Below the pieces are notes generated by a model. That model was not told where the DNA came from and made no database searches. It saw only the letters and a list, made by a program, of their open reading frames with translations. From NCBI GenBank assembly GCA_905339165.1, contig CAJPFH010000005.1:1-64000 (forward strand): a stretch of 64,000 bases of DNA. The letters run 5' to 3'. Shown piece by piece: positions 1 through 8,035 of the stretch (position 1 is its first letter; each line of letters opens with the position of its first letter). This stretch comes from Flavobacteriales bacterium. GTDB lineage: Bacteria; Bacteroidota; Bacteroidia; Flavobacteriales_E; Vicingaceae. The translations under genes were made by a program, and so were the position numbers.

Positions 1-377
1 GGAGGAGCAATAGAGGCAAACACCTTGCTGGTGTAGGTAACAACAGCACTCGGGTTAATACCTGCGGAAAACCCTTGGTAAAAATCACCGGCAGGGGTAC
101 CGGAAGGGTGTGCCATAAAAAAACTGTTTTGGCTGCCCTTCCAATACAAGGCTGCATTTTTATCTAAAATAATGGCTTTGTTCCAGCCTTGGGCATTGGC
201 TAAGCCATTACCTATAATGTGCAAAGGAGCTTGGGGGTTGGAGGTGCCTATGCTGGCTTTATCGTAATCATTGGGGTCTAGGTAAATGCTACCTGGTGAA
301 CCTGGTAGCCACTGAGAAAAGGCAGATGAATATGCTATCAGACCAAATAGGGTGAATATAAATTTTAAAGTTCTCAT
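1..377 (-). CDS. Partial exported protein, function unknown (runs off left edge)
   Basis: The first 125 codons are inside the window and the frame stays open to the left edge, so the protein is truncated by the window and not necessarily in nature. It starts at the ATG ending at 377. A basic N-terminus and hydrophobic run (MRTLKFIFTLFGLIAYS) end in AFSQ, a typical signal peptidase I site. The visible mature part mentions no known catalytic motif. It contains NPQAPLHIIGNG followed by a segment resembling the modular exported tail-fibre-like proteins of Bacteroidota, but that likeness is weak. The neighbour at 390-1340 ends 12 bases upstream of this start, so the two are probably co-transcribed, both encoding exported proteins. 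Confidence 0.7.
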   Translation of the reverse strand, partial: MRTLKFIFTLFGLIAYSSAFSQWLPGSPGSIYLDPNDYDKASIGTSNPQAPLHIIGNGLANAQGWNKAIILDKNAALYWKGSQNSFFMAHPSGTPAGDFYQGFSAGINPSAVVTYTSKVFASIAP

Positions 378-389
378 AATTTAAGGTAT

Positions 390-1340
390 TTACCTTAAAA
401 GTGTAATGTTCCCAGAAAGTTTTTTTACGCTGTTGTTGTTTTTATTTTCAATAATAACCGTAGCAAAGTAAACTCCTTCACTGCAAGGAACCCCATCACA
501 ATTACCGTCCCAGCCTTTAAATTCATTTCCTGCTTCTAAAACAATTTTACCCCAGCGGTTATATACTTTAATTTCTAATACTTCCTGATTTCCTTCTATA
601 ATTCTAATAGGTTGCCATAAATCATTTATTCCATCATTGTTTGGTGTAAATACATTTGGCAAACTAATAAAAGGTTCAATGTTGAAACTATCAATATAGA
701 TGTATCCAAAATTAATAAATGAAGAGTTAGAGTCGAGAGTATGTAATTTATAATTAGACGAATCATCAATAAACCCTATAATCACCCATTCTTCACCTCC
801 TTTGGCAATGTAGTCTCCTTTAAATTCTTTCCATTCATCCGAAAAATAATTGCCTTGAGGATTTTTCCAATCAGGCTTCATAATCTGCCAAAGATATTTT
901 TCATATACAATAGAATCATTGACAAATTTCACGTTAATGCAATCGGTAGTATGAGTTAGAGAGGTACTGAAGTTAGACGCTTTAACATAGAATGAAAAAT
1001 AATATCTTTCACCAGTTATTAGAATCTTAGATATTTTCATTTGGACATATTCAGCATAGCCATTTGGTTCATAATTCATCCATGGATAAATTGCCAATAT
1101 AATACCAACGCATCCATTACCTTTATATGTTGAAGTATTTGGTAATGCACATTTATTGAAATAGTCGCTTGTAGAAATATTTTTTACTATAGGATTAAAA
1201 ATATTTTTACATTTTTCTATATATTCTATATTACTTGGGCACTCCCAATACTCTTCAAAATCTCCATTGAGGAGTAGGTTTTGGGCGGTAGTGGTAAAAG
1301 CAACACAACAGCCATAAAAAAACAATAAGGTTTTGTACAC
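390..1340 (-). CDS. Secreted protein with type IX secretion type B (gliding-motility CTD) sorting domain
   Basis: The 316-residue product has an N-terminal signal peptide (MYKTLLFFYGCC, cleavage after TTTAQ). Its C-terminal ~90 residues form the gliding motility-associated C-terminal domain: FTPNNDGINDLW, then KVYNRWGKIV, a GWDG turn and a SEGVYFATVII strand. In Bacteroidota this domain is the type B sorting signal for export through the type IX secretion system. The middle (about 20-225) has the pattern of a beta-sandwich, starting LLLNGDFEEYWECP, like carbohydrate-binding or galactose-binding-like modules in other T9SS cargo; this is inference. No catalytic residues are recognisable. It is probably a cell-surface or secreted adhesin-like protein. 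Confidence 0.85.
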   Translation of the reverse strand: MYKTLLFFYGCCVAFTTTAQNLLLNGDFEEYWECPSNIEYIEKCKNIFNPIVKNISTSDYFNKCALPNTSTYKGNGCVGIILAIYPWMNYEPNGYAEYVQMKISKILITGERYYFSFYVKASNFSTSLTHTTDCINVKFVNDSIVYEKYLWQIMKPDWKNPQGNYFSDEWKEFKGDYIAKGGEEWVIIGFIDDSSNYKLHTLDSNSSFINFGYIYIDSFNIEPFISLPNVFTPNNDGINDLWQPIRIIEGNQEVLEIKVYNRWGKIVLEAGNEFKGWDGNCDGVPCSEGVYFATVIIENKNNNSVKKLSGNITLLR

Positions 1341-1541
1341 TTTGATTAAGGTTGGTTACACATTGTTTTTTGTAAAGGTAGTAAAACTCTGCTTTGTTTC
1401 CCTTTTCAAGAAAGCAGGAAAAAGGTGGTGTGGAGGCTTGGCTTATTTATTCATAAGCACCTCCTTTCTTTTTTTAACACACCCCTTGCCCCTATTTTCG
1501 GCAAGCTCAATACAGTGTTTCAAGAGGGGAGAACAAAGAAC

Positions 1542-1565
1542 TAGCTTTGTAGCTTTGTAGCTTTG
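1542..1565 (+). repeat. Three exact tandem copies of TAGCTTTG
   Basis: The 8-base unit TAGCTTTG occurs three times head to tail at 1542-1549, 1550-1557 and 1558-1565, followed by TAGGG. Each unit matches the Bacteroidota -7 promoter consensus TAnnTTTG. No convincing gene follows on the plus strand, so this may be chance microsatellite expansion rather than a working promoter. Confidence 0.75.
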
Positions 1566-1630
1566 TAGGGCAATGTTCATGGCCTGCAAGTTAATAAGAT
1601 TTTTTAGAGGAGCAATTTTTTTTGCTTGTT

Positions 1631-1654
1631 CGTTATGGCGAGCGAAGCCATCTT
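1631..1654 (+). repeat. Possible remnant of a dispersed GCGAGCGAAGC-type repeat
   Basis: The segment contains GGCGAGCGAAGCCATC, which resembles a dispersed non-coding repeat of the general form CATTGCGAGCGAAGC...CAATC seen between genes in many bacteria. Only one copy is visible in this window, so calling it a repeat rests on recalled similarity. Confidence 0.35.
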
Positions 1655-1715
1655 TTGCTACGGAGTAAAAAGGAGTAAATTACTTTGGTCCCGCATACCT
1701 CGTAATGAGGGAAAA

Positions 1716-1912
1716 AAAAACTGTCACTTCGAGTTTCATTGTTCTCGATACACTCCGCTACTCGAACGGACAAAAAATAGAAACAAAAACTGTCACTTCA
1801 AGTAGCGAGGAACGAGTGTATCGAGAAAGACAGTTTTTGTCTCAATACCTTTATCAGTCCTCGATACGGTTTTATTCCGTTAACACTTCATTAAACCTAC
1901 TCGAACGGACAA
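1716..1912. repeat. Cluster of palindromic and direct repeats (REP-like)
   Basis: AAAAACTGTCACTTC occurs at 1716-1730 and again at 1786-1799, where the match is AAAAACTGTCACTT. CTACTCGAACGGACAA occurs at 1758-1773 and 1897-1912. TTCTCGATACACT (1742-1754) is the exact inverse of AGTGTATCGAGAA (1815-1827). CAAAAACTGTC (1784-1794) is the exact inverse of GACAGTTTTTG (1829-1839), so 1784-1839 can fold into one hairpin. The two halves read as inverted copies of one element, of the form CGAGTAGCGAGGAACGAG..TATCGAGAA. This pattern fits a dispersed palindromic element of Bacteroidota intergenic regions. Confidence 0.7.
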
Positions 1913-2072
1913 TCCATTTAAATAGTTGTTTTCTTCTTCATAAACGCATAAAGAAAGAGCAGAGAGTATGTTATCACCTTAATCTTTCATTTGAAAAACA
2001 GCTAATACGTTATTCAAATTGTAAACCACAGTGTATAAAATATTTTGAAAAAAAGGTTTTTTGAAGGTGTTT

Positions 2073-2663
2073 TTAAAACTTCCATAAGGCACTATACAAC
2101 TCGGAAGTGGGTAATCCCATTACATTAAAAAAGCAACCTTCAATTTTTTCAACTCCAATAAAACCAATCCATTCTTGTATACCGTAAGCCCCGGCTTTAT
2201 CGGTTGGGTTAAATTGGTTTGTGTAATATAAAATTTCGTTGGCAGATAAATTTTTAAACCAAACATTGGTACACGATGAAAAGGTGTAATTTTTTTCAAC
2301 AGAACATAAGGTTACTCCGGTATAAACGGTGTGCATACTACCTGATAGGAGTTGAAGCATTTCTATAGCTTCGGCTGTGTTTTTGGGTTTATTAAGAACT
2401 TTGTTGTGGAGCCAAACAATGGTGTCGGCAGTTATAATAATTTCATTTTTTTGCAATTCGTTAAAAAAAGTATCAGATTTTTTTTTGCTTAGAAATTCGG
2501 CTATTTCTCTTCCATTCAATTCTTGCGGAAAGCTTTCGTTAGTATCTTTTACTTTTGTAATAAAAGTTAAGCCCATTTCTTTTAAAAGCATACGTCTTCT
2601 GGGCGACTGAGAGGCTAGAATAAGGGTGTTGTTTTTCAGTTTTTCGGCTAAAGGATTAAGCAT
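2073..2663 (-). CDS. maf: Maf family nucleoside triphosphate pyrophosphatase (dTTP/UTP type)
   Basis: Maf proteins hydrolyse non-canonical or excess nucleoside triphosphates (dTTP, UTP, m5UTP) to the monophosphate. The sequence shows the phosphate-binding motif ASQSPRRRMLL near the N-terminus, the ADT motif (ITADTIV) in the middle and DKAGAYGIQE in the second half, which is typical of the YhdE/dTTP-UTP subgroup. The start at 2663 gives about 196 residues, the normal family length. An upstream in-frame ATG at 2708 would add 15 hydrophobic residues that overlap ubiA. The chosen ATG overlaps the ubiA stop by 8 bases (ATGCTTAA), suggesting translational coupling. Confidence 0.9.
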   Translation of the reverse strand: MLNPLAEKLKNNTLILASQSPRRRMLLKEMGLTFITKVKDTNESFPQELNGREIAEFLSKKKSDTFFNELQKNEIIITADTIVWLHNKVLNKPKNTAEAIEMLQLLSGSMHTVYTGVTLCSVEKNYTFSSCTNVWFKNLSANEILYYTNQFNPTDKAGAYGIQEWIGFIGVEKIEGCFFNVMGLPTSELYSALWKF

Positions 2664-3666
2664 ACAAGATAGTAAAATAAAAAACGGGTATATATAAAAT
2701 GCCTGCAATCATAACATATTTCAGGTATTTAGAAATAGCAGAATATTCCTTTTTTGTTCCTGCTTTTATGGTTTTATAGCTTATCCATAACAATGGAAGT
2801 TGTACAAAAAGGGCTGCATATAAAATAAAATATTTATTACCGGCAAGGTATTGTTGTTTTCCAACGTAGCTTAAAATAAAAACGCTGAGCAGTAAAAGAG
2901 CAACCATTAAATGGTTCGAAAACTTGTACCCGAATAAAATGGGTATAGTGCGACAATGATACTCTTTATCGCCTTCTAAATCTTCGCAGTCTTTACAAAT
3001 TTCGCGGGTAAAATTTAAAAGAAAGGCAAAAAGAGAATAACCACAAATCCAGTTGAAAATATTGCTTATACTGGTTTTATACTGATAAAAAAGCATGGTC
3101 AATTCATCTTCACTAAGTCCGGAACTAAAGGGCATTAACAGAGTATGAGCACGGGTATGTAAGAGTAATACATCGTAAAAACCGCCCATAAAGGGAACCA
3201 AGGCCGCCAGCAGAGCAACAATAAGATTGCCGGCAAAGGCTTGTTTTTTAAATGAAACAGAATAATACCAAAGCACCCCGGCTGTTATAAACTGAATAAA
3301 TACCAATTTAAAAAAAAGGATGCGGTATGATACATATGCGGCTAAAAGCAAAGCCACACAATTTATTACAATGTGTGCCCCCATAGCTACTCTTCTTTTA
3401 ATAAAGACCCCTACTACATTTTTTTGGGGATTATTGATGCGGTCTATTTTAATATCGAAATAATCGTTTATAATGTAACCCGATGCTGCAATCATTACCG
3501 TAGAAAGAGCTAAAAGGAAAAACAGCCAGTGACTAACCTGTAGGGAAAAATGGTTGATTTTAAGAAGAGGGAAAACAATGCCAAATCGTATAACATACAT
3601 GGTGGCCGCAATAATAAGCAAATTGGGCAGGCGTATAAGTTTTAAAAAAGGAAGTAAATACCTCAT
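2656..3666 (-). CDS. UbiA family prenyltransferase (likely geranylgeranylglycerol-phosphate geranylgeranyltransferase)
   Basis: This is a polytopic membrane prenyltransferase of about 336 residues. The first Asp-rich motif is NDYFDIKIDRINNPQK and the second is KDCEDLEGDKEY, which bind the prenyl diphosphate through Mg2+. Hydrophobic segments run through the whole chain. Bacteroidota homologues are usually annotated as geranylgeranylglycerol-phosphate transferases, but the sequence does not prove the acceptor, and a quinone pathway role is possible. The start at 3666 (MRYLLPFLKL) is preferred over 3681 because a perfect -7 box (TATTTTTG) sits just four bases upstream of it. It overlaps maf by 8 bases. 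Confidence 0.85.
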   Translation of the reverse strand: MRYLLPFLKLIRLPNLLIIAATMYVIRFGIVFPLLKINHFSLQVSHWLFFLLALSTVMIAASGYIINDYFDIKIDRINNPQKNVVGVFIKRRVAMGAHIVINCVALLLAAYVSYRILFFKLVFIQFITAGVLWYYSVSFKKQAFAGNLIVALLAALVPFMGGFYDVLLLHTRAHTLLMPFSSGLSEDELTMLFYQYKTSISNIFNWICGYSLFAFLLNFTREICKDCEDLEGDKEYHCRTIPILFGYKFSNHLMVALLLLSVFILSYVGKQQYLAGNKYFILYAALFVQLPLLWISYKTIKAGTKKEYSAISKYLKYVMIAGILYIPVFYFTILYA

Positions 3667-3670
3667 AGGC

Positions 3671-3678
3671 CAAAAATA
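3671..3678 (-). promoter_or_regulatory. Bacteroidota -7 element before ubiA-maf
   Basis: On the minus strand this reads TATTTTTG, a full match to TAnnTTTG, four bases before the ubiA ATG. No good -33 TTTG lies at the expected distance. If it is used, the message would have almost no leader. Confidence 0.45.
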
Positions 3679-3706
3679 CAAAAAGCAAAGCAGGTATAAT
3701 CCGAAT

Positions 3707-3721
3707 TTCCGTATTACGGAA
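3707..3721. terminator. Short hairpin at the end of the bat operon
   Basis: TTCCGT-ATT-ACGGAA is a perfect 6-bp inverted repeat with a three-base loop, immediately beyond the batE stop codon. There is no clean U-run, so it may be a weak terminator or an RNA-stabilising hairpin between batE and the ubiA promoter. Confidence 0.35.
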
Positions 3722-3722
3722 T

Positions 3723-4484
3723 TTAAATTTCAAGTACCCATTCTTTTTTTATCCAGCCTTTATTCCCGTTTGGTAGGGAAATAAACAGCCACCCGTTTTC
3801 TTCTTTTATTTTTAAAATTTTAGAACCTTCGTGTAGTACAAATAATTTTTTGGAATTATCGGCAGGAGCACTTAAAATATTACTTTTTGTGTTTTTAATG
3901 ATGGCGTATTGCTGGTTGGATAAAGTATTATATCTGGCGTACGATACTCCCTGTAATAATAGACCTGCAACGATACATAGCAAACAGGAGTAAAAACCCA
4001 CTTTGCGTATAACAATGATGTTAGAAAAAAGAAAGAGCAGAAAAAAAACAATGCTTCCAAACAAAAGAAAAATTCCTGTAATAGCCCATGTGTTATGGTG
4101 GTATAACATCAGAAAATCTTTAATCCATTTCTTTATAAAAAAATCGGGTATTTCCTGTATTTTATCTATGGTTTGCATATTGGCCAATTGCAGATTATGT
4201 AGGGCATCTTCGTAGTTGGGTTTTATTTTTACTGCTTTTTCATAATGGTAAATAGCGTAAGAGAGTTGTTGTATTTTAAAATAACAGTTTCCAATATTGT
4301 AATGAAGGGCTGCATTTTCCGGATATTGCAGAAGTAGTTTTTCATATAAATCTTTCGCTTCTTCATATTTGCCTTCGGAGTATAGTGTGGTGGCCTGTTG
4401 CAGCGTGTTCACTTGCTCTGCTAAACACAAATTGTTAAAGTAGAAAAGGGCTGAAAGCAGAAGAAAGAAGAATTTTATTTTCAT
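3723..4484 (-). CDS. batE: BatE: TPR and SH3-like domain aerotolerance protein
   Basis: Last gene of the Bat operon, 253 residues. It has a signal peptide or N-terminal anchor (ending NLCLAEQ), TPR repeats over about 25-100 (including GKYEEAKDLYEKLL and HYNIGNCYFKIQ), two close membrane segments around 132-180, and a C-terminal bacterial SH3-like domain ending GNKGWIKKEWV. This arrangement is that of BatE in Bacteroidota. TPR and SH3 parts suggest a scaffold role at the cytoplasmic membrane with the VWA proteins BatA and BatB. The start codon overlaps the batD stop by four bases (ATGA). Confidence 0.88.
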   Translation of the reverse strand: MKIKFFFLLLSALFYFNNLCLAEQVNTLQQATTLYSEGKYEEAKDLYEKLLLQYPENAALHYNIGNCYFKIQQLSYAIYHYEKAVKIKPNYEDALHNLQLANMQTIDKIQEIPDFFIKKWIKDFLMLYHHNTWAITGIFLLFGSIVFFLLFLFSNIIVIRKVGFYSCLLCIVAGLLLQGVSYARYNTLSNQQYAIIKNTKSNILSAPADNSKKLFVLHEGSKILKIKEENGWLFISLPNGNKGWIKKEWVLEI

Positions 4485-6292
4485 ACTTTATTTAATTTTT
4501 CTTCGAGTTCGTAAATGGTTTTTTTTGCTTTTTCGAGCAAAGCTGAATTATTTACCGATGAAAGAGGGGCAAAGCGAGCCATTTCGCAATCGTTTATTAA
4601 TTCAGAGGTGGCGGTTAAAAGTGTTGAACCCATATTTTTTTCGCTTAGTTTTTCTGAAATTAAATCTAAGGTTAAATGAGAAAACGGGATTTTAAGTTTA
4701 TCGGAAAAATAATTAAAAATACCTTTAGAGAGTGCTTCGTAAAACAATTGGGTTTCGTTTTTTTGGAGATGCAGGGTTGCAGTAGAAAGATATTTTTTGG
4801 CAAGTTTTGCTGCATTTCTGCTTTTTACATCCCACGTATTTTTGTTTCGTTCGGCATTTTTCCGGTAGGCTAAAAAGACAAGTAAAAGCAGTATAAATGG
4901 AGAAATGACTAAGGCAAAATAGAGAGGGCTAGAAAGAAATGGATTTTTGTTTTCAAGTAAAATATTTTGTTCGATAAACCGAATGTCATTGTCTAAAATA
5001 GTAATATCTTTTTTATTTGCAGCATTGAAAGAAACCACATTGTTTTTTTCGTCTGATTTTTCAACCTCTATCTGAAAAGCATCGGAAACATGGGTGTTGT
5101 ATTTTTTTGTGTTTAAATCGAAATACGAAAACGAAACAGGTGGAATGGTATAGTTTCCTGCCTCTCGTGGAATTACAATGTAATGATATTCTCTGCTTCC
5201 TGTTAAGGTATTGTTTTTAGCCGAAACATTATCTTTCATTTCAGGATCATACACTTCAAACTCTTCGGGAAAATCGGGTTTTATATTTTCCAATAATTTA
5301 ATGTTTCCGCTTCCGTTTATTTTTATTTTAACATCGATAGCTTCGTCTTGTTTAACCTTGGTTTTACTAATATTTACATCGAGTAAAAAAATACCCACAG
5401 CACCGTTAAATAACGGAGGTTTATTGGCTTCGGGCAAAGGCAATATTTTAATTGTTTTTTTATTGCTCTTAATGTTGTATTTTATGTTTTCATACGAGCC
5501 AAAAAACTGGTCGAATAAGGAATTAGATCGTTTATTAGATCGCTGTTGAATCGTAATATCCATTTCCATTACATCGAGTTCAATATTGCCGCTACGCTGA
5601 GGGAATAATAGGGAACGCTTCAGTTCGGCCACGTTGTAGCGTTGCCCGTTTACCACTTCGGTTTGCCATGCGGTTTGGTCATTAATATCTTTCAGTTCGT
5701 AGCTCCAAAAACCGTTTAAATCGGGCATTTTTTTTAGGTCGTTATCTACAATATTTACACGGGTATAAATTTTATACGAAGCCACAATGGGTTCACCAAC
5801 ATGGGCCGAATTTTTATCGGTGCTTATTTGTAAAAAAATGTAATCGGAGATATTTTCTCCCTCTGTTTTTTTTGTGGTTTCTTGTTGTTGATTTTGCTGG
5901 TATTGCTGAGGAACCGGCTGCCCTTTTATAACGGTAATTTTAAGAGAATTGCTTTCCAGTACTTCGTTGCTTACTTTTATTTTAGCAGGGGGAATAGTAA
6001 ACTCGCCTTCTTTTACAGCAAGCAGATAATACGAATATGAGATTGAAGCCGACATGCTTCCGTTAATCCAACTCATACTGCTCGATTGATTGGGTCCTGA
6101 TAAAACTCTAAAATCTTTAAAATCGGGAGGAGTGAATTGGGAGCCGTTTGCATTTAGGGTATATTCTACTTTAAACTGCTGTGAGGTGGCTACCTGAGTG
6201 TGACTTGTTTTTGCCGTGAAAGAATGGTTCTGGGCCTTAGCCTGAAAGAATAAAGGCAAAAACAGAAAGGTATATATTATTTTTCTTACCAT
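4481..6292 (-). CDS. batD: BatD: oxygen-tolerance membrane protein
   Basis: 603 residues. A signal peptide (ending FFQAKAQ) is followed by a large periplasmic region of repeated beta-sandwich modules (for example PPDFKDFRVLSGPNQS and FPEEFEVYDPEMKDN), one transmembrane segment near 455-475 (FALVISPFILLLLVFLAYRK) and a cytoplasmic helical tail. This is the BatD family architecture. In the family model the periplasmic part works with BatA/BatB in envelope stress or oxygen tolerance; the molecular task is not established. It lies four bases after batC and overlaps batE by four bases. Confidence 0.88.
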   Translation of the reverse strand: MVRKIIYTFLFLPLFFQAKAQNHSFTAKTSHTQVATSQQFKVEYTLNANGSQFTPPDFKDFRVLSGPNQSSSMSWINGSMSASISYSYYLLAVKEGEFTIPPAKIKVSNEVLESNSLKITVIKGQPVPQQYQQNQQQETTKKTEGENISDYIFLQISTDKNSAHVGEPIVASYKIYTRVNIVDNDLKKMPDLNGFWSYELKDINDQTAWQTEVVNGQRYNVAELKRSLLFPQRSGNIELDVMEMDITIQQRSNKRSNSLFDQFFGSYENIKYNIKSNKKTIKILPLPEANKPPLFNGAVGIFLLDVNISKTKVKQDEAIDVKIKINGSGNIKLLENIKPDFPEEFEVYDPEMKDNVSAKNNTLTGSREYHYIVIPREAGNYTIPPVSFSYFDLNTKKYNTHVSDAFQIEVEKSDEKNNVVSFNAANKKDITILDNDIRFIEQNILLENKNPFLSSPLYFALVISPFILLLLVFLAYRKNAERNKNTWDVKSRNAAKLAKKYLSTATLHLQKNETQLFYEALSKGIFNYFSDKLKIPFSHLTLDLISEKLSEKNMGSTLLTATSELINDCEMARFAPLSSVNNSALLEKAKKTIYELEEKLNKV

Positions 6293-6296
6293 ATTT

Positions 6297-7004
6297 TTAC
6301 CAGTCTTTTTCTATTTTTCCTGTAGAAACTTTTACTTTTTCTCGATTTACTTTTTCCTGTACGTTTTTTTCTTCGTTGTTGGCAGCCTCTAATAAACGCT
6401 GTGCATCTTGTTTATTCATTTTATTGGATTGGGGCTGTTGTTCTTTTTTATTTTTGTTTTGTTCCTTATTCTCATTTTGGTTGTTGTCATTATTTTCTTT
6501 TTTGTTATCTTCCTTTTTGTCGTTTTTGTTTTGTTCTTTATTTTCTTTGTTTTCTTTGTTTTCCTGATTATTATTTTGTTGCTGTTGAAGCATTTTTTGA
6601 GATAAAGCTAGGTTGTATCGGGTATCTTCATCATCAGGGTTTAAGCGTAAACTTTGTTTGTAAGCATCAATACTTTCTTTGAATTGTTTCTTTTTAAAGA
6701 ATGTATTGCCTAAATTATGATAACTTTTTGCTTTTTCTGTATCGTTTAGTTTCGCTTCTTTGTGTTGCTGGTAGAAGGTATTGGCTTCATCGTATTTCCC
6801 TTGTTTATAAAGGGCATTTCCTAAATTAAAGGCCGCTTGTGGCGAGGTGTTGTTTTTATTGAGAGCTTCTCTGTATTGAGTTTCGGCTTCGGAAAAACTT
6901 CCTTTGTCATACGCTTTGTTTCCCTCTCGTATATTGTATTTTTCTTTCTGAGCTGTAAGGAAAAGGGGAATAAAAAACAATATGTATATGAGATTTCGTA
7001 TCAT
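6297..7004 (-). CDS. batC: BatC: TPR protein with a low-complexity N/K/E/Q tail
   Basis: 235 residues with a signal peptide (FFIPLFLTAQ) and TPR repeats over roughly 20-135 (AAFNLGNALYKQGKYDEAN, SYHNLGNTFFKK). These are followed by a tail of about 60 residues made almost only of Asn, Lys, Glu and Gln, then a short mixed C-terminus. The TPRs are expected to hold the Bat complex together. The low-complexity tail creates long spurious open frames on the opposite strand, which are not genes. ATG overlaps the batB stop (ATGA). Confidence 0.85.
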   Translation of the reverse strand: MIRNLIYILFFIPLFLTAQKEKYNIREGNKAYDKGSFSEAETQYREALNKNNTSPQAAFNLGNALYKQGKYDEANTFYQQHKEAKLNDTEKAKSYHNLGNTFFKKKQFKESIDAYKQSLRLNPDDEDTRYNLALSQKMLQQQQNNNQENKENKENKEQNKNDKKEDNKKENNDNNQNENKEQNKNKKEQQPQSNKMNKQDAQRLLEAANNEEKNVQEKVNREKVKVSTGKIEKDW

Positions 7005-8035
7005 TTTTTTTCAAATAATTTATGGGTATTCCATTTTAGGTATTTGCGAGTAGTAATAAGCCATTCCAGCACTATAAAAAAGATGGCACATGCTAAAAAG
7101 ATTTGAAAACGGTCTTCGTAATCGGTGTACATAGTACTGCTTAATTCGGCTTTTTCTAGGTTTTGAATTTCACTTAGGATAAAAGAAAGACCTGCATTAG
7201 AGTTGGTTGCTCTAATATAGGCACCATTTCCTGCTGCCGCAATTTCCTGTAGCATTTTTTCGTTTAGTTTGGTAATAATGGTGTTTCCTTCTTTATCTGT
7301 TCTAAAGCCGGCTTGTTTTCCCAACTTATAGAGAGGAATAGGTGTCCCTCCGGGAGATCCAAAACCAATAGTGTGTACAACAACATTTTTGTTATAGGCT
7401 TCTTGCGATGCTTCTACAGCATTGTCTTCGTGGTTTTCTCCGTCAGAAATAATTACAATGGCTTTGCCGGAAGGGTTATCGTAGTGAAAAGATTCTAAAG
7501 CCAGTTCTATCGCAGAGCCTATTGCCGTGCCCTGTGTAGGAACTAAATGGGTGTTTATGGTATTTAAAAACATTTTTGCTGCGGCATAGTCCGATGTAAT
7601 AGGTAGTTGAGTATAAGCCTTACCTGCAAATACAATAATGCCGATTTTATCCCCTTGTAGTTTATCTACCATCTGCGATAAAGCTCTTTTAGCCATTTCG
7701 AGTCGGTTGGGTTGTAGGTCTTGAGCCAGCATACTGTTGGATACATCGAGGCATACCATCAGTTCGCTTCCTTTGCGTTTTACCTCTTCTAATTTAGTTC
7801 CTATTTGTGGGTTGATGAGAGTAAGAATCAAGAAAATAAAACTAAGTATTCGAAGAGTAAATTTCCAAACGATTTTACCGGGAGAGATGGTTTCGGTAAG
7901 TTTGAATATTACAGCAGAATCGCCCCATTTCAATAGGGCCTTTTTTCTCCAATTAAAATACTGCCAAAAGATTAAAAGCAATACAGGAATAAGAAGAAAT
8001 GCCCACCAATACTCAGTATTTTCGTATCGAATCAT
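7001..8035 (-). CDS. batB: BatB: VWA-domain membrane protein
   Basis: 344 residues. N-terminal membrane segments (about 10-27 and 55-75) lead into a von Willebrand factor A domain with the MIDAS sequence CLDVSNSMLAQD, a later threonine in TQGTAIGSA and the DGENHEDN loop. A C-terminal membrane helix lies around 310-330 (IFLACAIFFIVLEW). BatA and BatB are paralogous; here the MIDAS reads DVSNS, against DISGS in BatA. Overlaps batC and batA by four bases each (ATGA), consistent with one polycistronic message. Confidence 0.9.
   Translation of the reverse strand: MIRYENTEYWWAFLLIPVLLLIFWQYFNWRKKALLKWGDSAVIFKLTETISPGKIVWKFTLRILSFIFLILTLINPQIGTKLEEVKRKGSELMVCLDVSNSMLAQDLQPNRLEMAKRALSQMVDKLQGDKIGIIVFAGKAYTQLPITSDYAAAKMFLNTINTHLVPTQGTAIGSAIELALESFHYDNPSGKAIVIISDGENHEDNAVEASQEAYNKNVVVHTIGFGSPGGTPIPLYKLGKQAGFRTDKEGNTIITKLNEKMLQEIAAAGNGAYIRATNSNAGLSFILSEIQNLEKAELSSTMYTDYEDRFQIFLACAIFFIVLEWLITTRKYLKWNTHKLFEKK

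Larger units (their letters stand above)
1341..2072. other. 732-base non-coding region with repeats
   Basis: This is the only long stretch without a believable gene. Two open frames on the plus strand (1333-1560 and 1705-2064) have no recognisable family, and the second lies across palindromic repeats, so I do not call them. The region holds three tandem copies of TAGCTTTG (1542-1565), a short sequence resembling dispersed bacterial repeats (1631-1654) and a cluster of direct and inverted repeats (1716-1912). It separates the secreted-protein pair on the left from maf/ubiA on the right and may be a site of past rearrangement. Confidence 0.7.

Noticed and set aside
1333-1560. 75-residue open frame on the plus strand
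   Set aside because: It starts inside the coding region of the secreted-protein gene on the other strand, ends in the tandem-repeat area, and shows no family, promoter or coding character.
1705-2064. 119-residue open frame on the plus strand
   Set aside because: It translates straight through the palindromic repeats, so its length is an accident of repeat sequence.
3667-3681. Upstream start of ubiA at 3681
   Set aside because: It would place the start codon upstream of the -7 box at 3671-3678, and the residues are not typical of the family.
6376-6682. Three overlapping hydrophobic ORFs opposite batC
   Set aside because: They are antisense shadows of the N/K/E/Q-rich tail; T-rich complement reads as Phe/Leu/Val runs.
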